Under the pieces are notes generated by a model that worked only from the letters and a program-made list of their open reading frames with translations, did no database searches and was not told the DNA's origin. Positions 28,701 through 37,700 of a stretch of DNA of 64,000 nt are shown in pieces. A program made the translations under genes and the position numbers. Source of the DNA: Malachius bipustulatus (taxonomy: Eukaryota > Arthropoda > Insecta > Coleoptera > Melyridae); the NCBI GenBank assembly GCA_910589415.1, contig OU342635.1:36420929-36484928 (forward strand). Direction: 5' to 3'. Each line of letters opens with the position of its first letter. The stretch's first letter is position 1.

Positions 28701-31700
28701 GATTAAAAAATTATATTTTAACAATGACCCGTGTACAATTGCGGATCATTGAGGTTAAGATAGGTTTCTATTTGTTTACGCATATTACCAAATTTTCTCT
28801 TCGTCGCTAAGGTTATTCTGCTGAGACATGTTTTAGTATCAAGTTTAAAGGGCACTACTCACTACTGCGTAATTTTTATTATGCGAAGTTCGAATTCCGA
28901 ATTTTACGCTTCGATTTTGAGATTAATTAATAATTTTAATAACATCGACAGTCATTAATTACGATATTGTTTATCTGAGCAACGCGGGTCGCAGCGTTGC
29001 CGCTTTGAATACTATCACGGAGCTCTACGAATGATATAATACTTTTTCTACTCCCAACCTTTAATATGCATATTAAATATGAATCACCAGTGCTTTAATG
29101 GGTCTCATTAAGATACAAATTTTCATTAAAGCACTGGTCAAGCTATCCAATGGCAGAGGAGCATTTGCAATCGAATCGGTTCCTTTTCGCTAACAATCGG
29201 GTCGGCAAGCCAACCGAAGTCACAGAGTTGTCATACTCACGACAAAAATTGCCTTGTGATATAAGTTCTGTATTTCTGAAAAAAAAATTCTGAACGTTTA
29301 TTTAATGTAGAACATAAGTAACATTCAAAGAAAATTTATCAAGATTTTATGTTACCTTAATTAATTTGATAGGTATATCGTGTAAAGATGGGAAGATAAA
29401 GTATTATATCATTCGTAGAGCTCCGTGATAGTATTCAAAGCGGCAACGCTGCGACCCGCGTTGCGCAGATAAACAATATCATAATTAATGGCTGTCGATG
29501 TTATTAAAATTATTAATTAATCTCAAAATCGAAGCGTAAAATTCGGAATTCGAACTTCGCATAATAAAAATTACGCAGTAGTGAGTAGTGCCCTTTAAAC
29601 TTGATACTAAAACATGTCTCAGCAGAATAACCTTAGCGACAAAGAGAAAATTTGTTAAATGCGTAAACAAATAGCAACCTATCTTAACCTCAATGATCCG
29701 CAATTGTACATGGGTCATTGTAAAAATATATAATTTTTTAATCTTTTCTATGAAATAAAAAAGGGTCGTAGAAAAAATAGTGTATGGAACTCGCAGATAA
29801 TGGCTATTAATACGCTCTTATGATGGTTAAGACACTCGCCTACGGCTCGTATCTTAACCATCATACTCGCGTATTAATAGCCTTCATTATAAGCTCGTTG
29901 CATAATATACTATTATCTTCCCATCTTTACACGATATACCTACTTATCAAATTAATTAAGGTAACATAAAATCTTGATAAATTTTCTTTGAATGTTACTT
30001 ATGTTCTAAATTAAATAAACGTTCAGAATTTTTTTTCAGAAATACAGAACTTATATCACAAGGCAATTTATGTCGTGAGTATGACAACTCTGTGACTTCG
30101 GTTGGCTTGCCGACCCGATTGTGAGCGAAAAGGACCCGATTCGATTGCAAATGCTCCTCTGCCATTGGATAGCTTGACCAGTGCTTTAATGAAAATTTGT
30201 ATCTTAATGAGACCCATTAAAGCACTGGTGATTCATGTTTAATATGCATATTAAAGGTTGGGAGTAGAAAAAATATATTTCCTGCTTTTTATAGGGCACC
30301 ACAAGGTAAGCAATGTCCGTCTGTCCCTCTGTAACAGTCTATTATTATATTTAAGCCAATTGATTAAAATTTAAGAGGATGGGTGTGTTCGTCTGATTGC
30401 TTCGCTTATTAAATGGTAAAATATACTTGGGTACAATACTCGGCAATGTCACATCCTACGTAAATCGACCTGTATAACAATTGAAACTTTGGTACAAAAA
30501 ATAGCAAGCCACATAGGTACCTAATCATAAATTCAATAAATACCGAACTAATTTTCATAAAAAATAATAATTAATTGTCATTAAGTTTTTAATAGAAAAA
30601 AAAACTCTTATTAGAATATGATCATTTATTCACAATAATAGTTCAGGGTAACTTCGTAAAGCATCTTTTTTACATATTATTATATTTATCGTTTGAAAGT
30701 TATCGTGATCGCATATAAATTCAAACTCCACTTCAAGGAACTCATAAATTATAAAAAAAGCTGACGTGGCCTCGGTAAAAAGGGTAGTTCTCCATAAGAC
30801 TTCATGTTTTATAAGTAAATAACAAATAAATAAATTACGAGCAATTTGGAATTTTTTATCGTGAATTCATTTAAAAATTCCACCGACGACATCACCCCCG
30901 AGCGTTGGCGTGGTTGTCTCAGTTTATGTGAAAATAAATTGCTAAATCGCGACAAATTATAGACCAGCGCGGTACCATTAATGCGAAACAGTCGGCCAAT
31001 TTGTCTCGTTTTGTCGGATTTCTATTATTACGGATCGTTTTCATTTTGGGTATGCTTAAGCCCGTGTGCAATTACTTTAAACCACAGACCACGGTTAATT
31101 TGTCGTCCTGGGCTCAACTAGGACCGATCGAGACCCAATACCGAATCCGAGCCTTCCCTGGCTAAAAAATACGCTCTAAGAATAACAATTCTTTTCAGCA
31201 TTGATCTGGCATCATTAGACACAGATTGAAAACCACCGTCCTTAATAATGTTGGGAAGAATTACGAATCTCTTGCCTTGTGAAAAAATATGACCATAAAT
31301 TGTTAAAAATAATAATTTTAGTATAGATATACATGTATATAATGATACTAACCTGACCGGCTTGAAATATTCACATAAATAATCGAATCTCTCGTCTGGA
31401 ACTGGTACACGACGTGCTGAAAAAGAAAATCGTGATAATTTTTTTTAAGGTAATAGCCCGATCGGCAGGGCTAAATTATAATAATCCGAAAATTTGCCTC
31501 TAGTAAGGTATGATCACAACGCCTCGATTAATCGTTCTTTCAATTTACGATGAAACATTGACCGTTCTTTAAATTTGATATTTACCAAGAAGTATACAGC
31601 TCGATATTTAAATTGATCAAAAAGCGAAAACCCTAACAAACCGATATGTTCCTGGAATAAACGCTGACTCTACATGGCAACTAGAAAGACGAGACGGGCC

Positions 31701-34700
31701 TAGAAAAATTGCTTTGCTAGAACCACCTGAACGTTTAGCGTAGGGAACTATCGGGAACAGGGAACCTTCGACACGGTGACTAAGAATATCAAAGTGGAGC
31801 CGAAAAAGAAAAGTTCACTGGACCTTGGACAGCGTCTTTTGTCTAAAAGCCAATAAGAAAAACTTCATCTAAATTTAATTATATGATTACAATAATAACA
31901 GCTCAGAATTACATTTTAATTTATTATAGAACATCAAATATAATAATTATTATTAATCAAAAAGTAACATTAAATTAATTACATTACAATTATATCCAAG
32001 TTACAAATCTAGGATCGTGACCTGCATAATTAATTTTATCCAAAACGCCCTCCAAAATCTCCAACGCCATCTTCCCAACCGTCACATTTCTAGGTCTCTC
32101 ATCAAAGGGGGGAATTATTTCATCGCAATATAAATAAGGACTAACGGTTTGCTTCATTAAACTTAAATACTTGGTGAGCTTATTTTTTCGCTCGGCACAC
32201 AACTCCTTCGCTCGTTTATAAAACTGCAAATATTCTTGTTTCTTACTGGAAATCTTCAAAAACAATCCAATTTCTATGGCAGCCGAAGTGGAAATGCTCA
32301 ACCCGGGCATTAACGGTCTCTCAGCAACTACATAGTTAAGAGCTTTTATTATATCATCAGCGACGAATTGCTCCAAAAGGCCGAGAACTGGCAATTCTTC
32401 ATATTTAAGCGTAGACATGTTTGAGGGATCTCTATAACCCACTTCTAAGCCGGAAAATAAGCCCGGTTCGCTTATAAAATCTTGCATGCACGCTTTGGAA
32501 TCGAAAAGGTATGTTCTATTAATATATTCGACTGCAAAATTCAAAACTCCTTCGGTGAAGATCTTCTTTCGCCTATTTCTGGAATAGCAAACCACACAAA
32601 TTCCATTTTCGAAGACATTAGAAGGCACTGAAAGTAAATATTTTATTTGTGGTAGACTCTGGGGGAGTTTCTGGTTGTTGTAAGGCGGTAAGTATTTATC
32701 GGGGCATTTTAGAAATAGTTCGATGTGTTCAGAGCACAACCAATAGAAGTACTGCCTGTAATGAATCAAAGTAGTTCTGTCAGGAGGATCACCACCTCTT
32801 CTTAGTTTCTGCTTGAGCAAACAAATTGGACAGCAACTCTTGTAAGACGATTCTCTCTCCAAGTATTCCAGAGGAGTGATCAGCATGTTCGCTATTCGAA
32901 GAGGCCAATCATCTTTGGCATGGATGAAGTAATGCTTGATTTCGGAAAAGACTGCCAGCATAAGATTTTTACTTTCATTCCAAACTTTCCACTTACTGGA
33001 GTGAGCGTCGATCACTGTTAGGTTCTGATATTCTCTTATAATCCACGGTTCAAAGTCCTTGAAAACTTCTTCCCATTCATTTAATCGGTACTTTAGGAGA
33101 CAATTTTTAGAAATTGGGATTTCTGTTGGCTCCGGCATTGATGAAACTCTTTCGTAAATCTGCAGAAATATATGGGATGAGTCAAAAGTATATCCTCGCG
33201 ACCAACTCCTCCCTCTAGATGGGAGAAAAGTGTGCCATTCAGCAATTTTTTCCCCCTGCTTGATTGCCATATCTCTACCCTTCCATCAGTCGAGGAGTTG
33301 TTCATACATATTACATCACCCCACAATTTACTAAATATACCACAAATTAATATAAAGCAATACCTCTTCATCTGACGTATCCAATCGAATAATTAAATGC
33401 GGCGTTAAACCAAGAACTTGAAGACAATCCGATTGACTTTTGTTAATCGGTAATCCAATCATAACGATCCCTTGCATGATACTTTTGGCGTTGAAATTAG
33501 CCGCTTCCAAGCACTTCACAAGCAAATCGTCGCTCACTTCCAGTCCATTCCTGAGATCACCTTCCACAGCAATTGCCAAATTTGAAAGAGGTAAATATCT
33601 CAAGACATATCTCACCGCTTGACCACCGCTTATCGATTTAAAATCGTACTCGTCTTGAATCCTCTGAGCCAAGTATGTTTTACCACTTTTAGGAGGTCCC
33701 ACTACGGCTACACGGTAAGTTATCAACGGAAAGTTTACTTTCTTCACAAAAACGAATTTCAAAGGATCTTGAAGAAATTTATTGTAACTCTTTTCTCCCA
33801 CAATGAAATAAATGTACTGTCTATGGATCACAGGATAGATGCTTTGCTTCGATTTGGCTGGAGAGTGCATCTGAATTGGTATGTAATTTTCGAAATATTG
33901 CACCGGGCAAGTTTTTCCAAATTTACTCAAGAAATAATAGCCGCAAGAGAGAAGATGCTCAGCTACTTCCAGGGAGACGTCATAGCACCTTTCTAATACT
34001 GATAAGTTGCGATTTTTTAGATACTCAGTAGCATTATAAGACTGATAAACTGTACAATGTTTCTTGAGATTACCATCTACTTGTATCCAGTCGATTAGTT
34101 CAGCTTCACACAATTCTTTCATGGCGATTATTGAATCAATACCAAAGGAAAGATTACTGTCAATAGTAGTTTCGATGCGCTCAGTGCCCTGTTCTAACGT
34201 TTCAAGATCGTAATCAAACTTGGGTTCAGGCATTTCGTCATCAAGAATTTTCATAATATCATCCGAATCTTCTTGTTCTGCAACTGAATCGAAGCTAATC
34301 TGTGAATCAGTCGCTGAAACATTAAAGTTGTCTCCAGCTTCTACTGGGATGCTAGATTTAGAGGGTTTACTATGCTGCTGATATCGTCTTTGTCGTCTCT
34401 CTTCCATCATTTCATTGAAACGTTTCTTCCTGTTCATCTCCCATTCCTCCAGTATTTTAGAGTTATCTTGTTTAAGCTTCTCTTCTTCGTAATACCTATT
34501 TGATTTCCACTCTTCTAAAGCTACAGTTAGAAGCCTTTTTTTTAGGATCTCACTATCAACGGATACGTGAAGAAATAAATCCGGAATGAAAGTATTGTTG
34601 ATCATGAATGCTAAATCTGTTGAATTTCTTGGAAAGTTATCCAGGATGAATCCTCGAGATTTTATAGGTTCTGAGCGCCATAATTTTGTCACGAATTTCT

Positions 34701-37700
34701 CAATCAAATCTTCAGATGTTTCCTCTGATTTTAGATAATTAATTAAATCTTCGTTACTGAAGCCTATATCGGTCTTTAAGAACTCATTAAAATCGATGTA
34801 GTAAATTCCTAAATTATCGGCTAAAGCTTTCGATACAGTAGTCTTCCCAGCACTTCTAACTCCTACCACGCATACTCTTGGAGCGGGAATTTTATTGGGT
34901 TGCTTGTTCCCGAACGTATAACTTTTAGGATTAGTTATAAAATCATTCATGAATTTCTCTTTTGCCATCAAGTGAATTTTTTTTTCAAATTTAACAGCAA
35001 ACTCTTCTTTTCCTCTCCAAAACACACCGTAATCGAAGAAAGATACCGGGCAATAATATGAAGTATCACCGTAACGTCTTCCTTTCTCAAACGACTGATT
35101 ACCATCCTGCTCTTGCCGATCCTCGAACATTTCTTCATCACCGACTTGTTCTACTGCGAAATCATTCATTTCTTCAATTCGATCTTGATCTGTCATTGGT
35201 TCAGCCTTTTGCCTGTATTGATCTTCAATATATTTTACAACCTCTTTTAATATATCAATTATTGATTTATCACTGATATTAATTACAGTGTAGGAAATCT
35301 CCTTTTCATCCAGAAACTTAATCAGGGTATCTATTTCATCCTGAGACGATACTACCTCAGAGATGGAGGGAATCGGTACGTTTGACTTGGACCTCTCAGA
35401 AATTTCAGGCTCTTGCGGAAGTGGGTGATCTTTGAATAGTTCCTCATTTTCAGTAACACCATAAAGAAGGTTTCTGATAAATTGTTCTTTGATTGAGCTG
35501 GATGAATCAGTATCTGGGGACCTCCAAGCAGCGTTTGCATTACCGATATCAGCGAAGAAGTCTCTGAATTTTCTAAACACGACTCTTTTTCCAGGCTGGA
35601 GGTATTTTAAAGTATCGTCTTCGTCTTTTAAAATTAATATGTCATCTGCAAAGCAACTCGAATCTAGATTGTTTAGCAGAACAAAATCGACGGGCATTCC
35701 ATCGATAATCCAACCACCTCTATTATTTCGCTCTTCCACTTCTCTAATATTAGATGTAAACATATCTACAATATCTTCATCTGTCAAAGTAATTTCAGGT
35801 TGAAATCCCAAAACGGCGTTATCTGCATAGTCTTTCACAAAATCATCTAGAACGGTTGCAGGTTCGTCAACAGACGTATACTCTTTTGGTAGGAATTCTA
35901 CCAATTTCTTTGGTTCATCTAAATAGCTCCGGCAATTCTCCACGTTATTAAATTTTGATATCCTACTAAAATCTATCTCCTCCAAAGGTTCAGTTACTTC
36001 GTATCTTTCATCCTCATCAATATCAGAGAGTGACTGAATTCCTGCACAGCAACGATCAGAAAGACACTCAGAAGGAACAGGGTAGTCATCGGACGATCTT
36101 GATTTATCGTCTGAAACATCCTCCGTTATTTGTGCTAATTTTTCATTCAAGTATCTTCTCAACTTTTCCACCCAGACAACAATTAGCTTATCTCGCCTCT
36201 CTCTCAGTTCAAATCGCATATTATCCAACATATTTATCCCCTCTATTAAATATTTCTGTTTTTCTTTCTCCACCTCTTCTTTCTTCTTATGTTCAATGTA
36301 ATTACGACGCATTTCCTCGGGATCCAAAACAATACCGTTTAATAAATACGAAAGACATTTGGACACAGTTGTTTTACCAGAAGACCTCGGCCCGAAAACA
36401 AACACCCGACAACTCGGTTTAGGATAGGGTGTCAAAAGATATGGTCTGGGATTCCTGGAAAATTTCAAGAAAGCTGCTTCGTCCGACAGGAAGAATATCC
36501 TATTCATGAATTGAACCGGAATTTCAGGACTTCCATCTTCATAAAATCCTTCTTTCATTGAAACTGGACATTTTACACCCCAATCGGACCATTTCCATTT
36601 AAATATTTTCCCTGGAGATTTTTCCCTTAGTATCTTCTTATAAGCATCTTCATAAGTTATCTTTTCATCAGCAGTTTCTACAACATCTTCACCTCCAGTC
36701 GGCATGTTTGTTACCTCGAACCGTTCTGGTAAAACTACTTTTGGGATCGGAAGGATTTCCAGTCGGGCTTTTAAGAGATTAAACATTCGATGAGGCGATA
36801 GTCTTCCGTCTAATTTTACAAAATATTGCGGGTCATGAAGAAGGACATGTTCTTCAATGACTGGTAAAGCTTGCTGGCGATATAGTTTTAACTGCGATGA
36901 GATATTTGCAGGAAAATTATGAGGTAAATAAACAAAATTATCCATTTTAGATACATCAGGATGTCGAATTTCTTCAAAGAAGTCTTCCGGGTTGACAAAA
37001 TCAGTAGCCTCAGGTTCATTTGAGAAGAACGAATGGACCATCGAGTTGGTCTTTATTTCTTGAAAATCGATATTCGAATCCGTGTCAATATCATAGCGAT
37101 AATCGCTACGTTTAGCAACGACGTCTTCATTTTCGCATTTTAAATAAACAAGAATGAAGGGTTCTTGTACAAAACTGAAGATTATCTTCAATTGGTCAGC
37201 GTAATTCATACTTATCTCTGGTTCTTTGCAAATATTTCCATCTGCTGATCCTATATCAATCATTGGCGAATTATCAGTAGATTGGAAAAGTTGTTCCACT
37301 TGTGGTAGATCTTCGAGGATTGTTTCTTCTCCTGGTAATTCTTCTATTGCAGCCAGTTCTTCATCTTCAATATGTTCAGTTTCAGCTTTAGATGATAATG
37401 AGACATGCTTCTTTTCGGGTGGAACCCCTATTTCGATCGTGGTGTCAAGCAACTCCTCGAATATCTCGTGTATATTAAATATGGCTGATTCTGATGATAC
37501 GGGATCTTCTTCGTACAGATCATTCGGCACAATTGGCATGCCACATAAAACAAAACCGCGATGTTGGACCGATTGAGTTTTGATCCGTTTTTCTAATAAT
37601 CTCAAGGTAACGTCTATGCCGATGGCTCTACCGCATCTAAGATTAAATTCGATGCACTCACCAACACGACTTCCGCTTAGTATCTCGTCTTTTATGAGCG

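Larger units (their letters stand above)
28601..30272. repeat. Interlocked double inverted repeat, order A-B-A'-B'
   Basis: A = about 28601-29042; B = 29043-29396; A' (reverse complement of A) = 29397-29914; B' (reverse complement of B) = 29915-30272. Arms look highly similar by eye. A carries CGGAGCTCTACGAATGATAT, found inverted at 29400; B carries ACTCCCAACCTTTAATATGC, found inverted at 30252. A simple inverted dimer would read A-B-B'-A'. No protein is encoded; the open frame at 29485-29718 is only part of A'. Confidence 0.88.

Noticed and set aside
29485..29718. 77-aa open frame on - strand
   Set aside because: It lies wholly within the A' arm of the inverted repeat and is copied, broken, in A; no motif.
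33093..33371. 92-aa - strand frame across the AK9 intron
   Set aside because: It is the alternative frame through the 84-bp AK9 intron; phase-0 splicing from GAG at 33364 to GGT at 33279 explains the region better.
35489..36422. Open frames of 104 and 130 aa on the + strand
   Set aside because: Shadows of the AK9 exon on the opposite strand.
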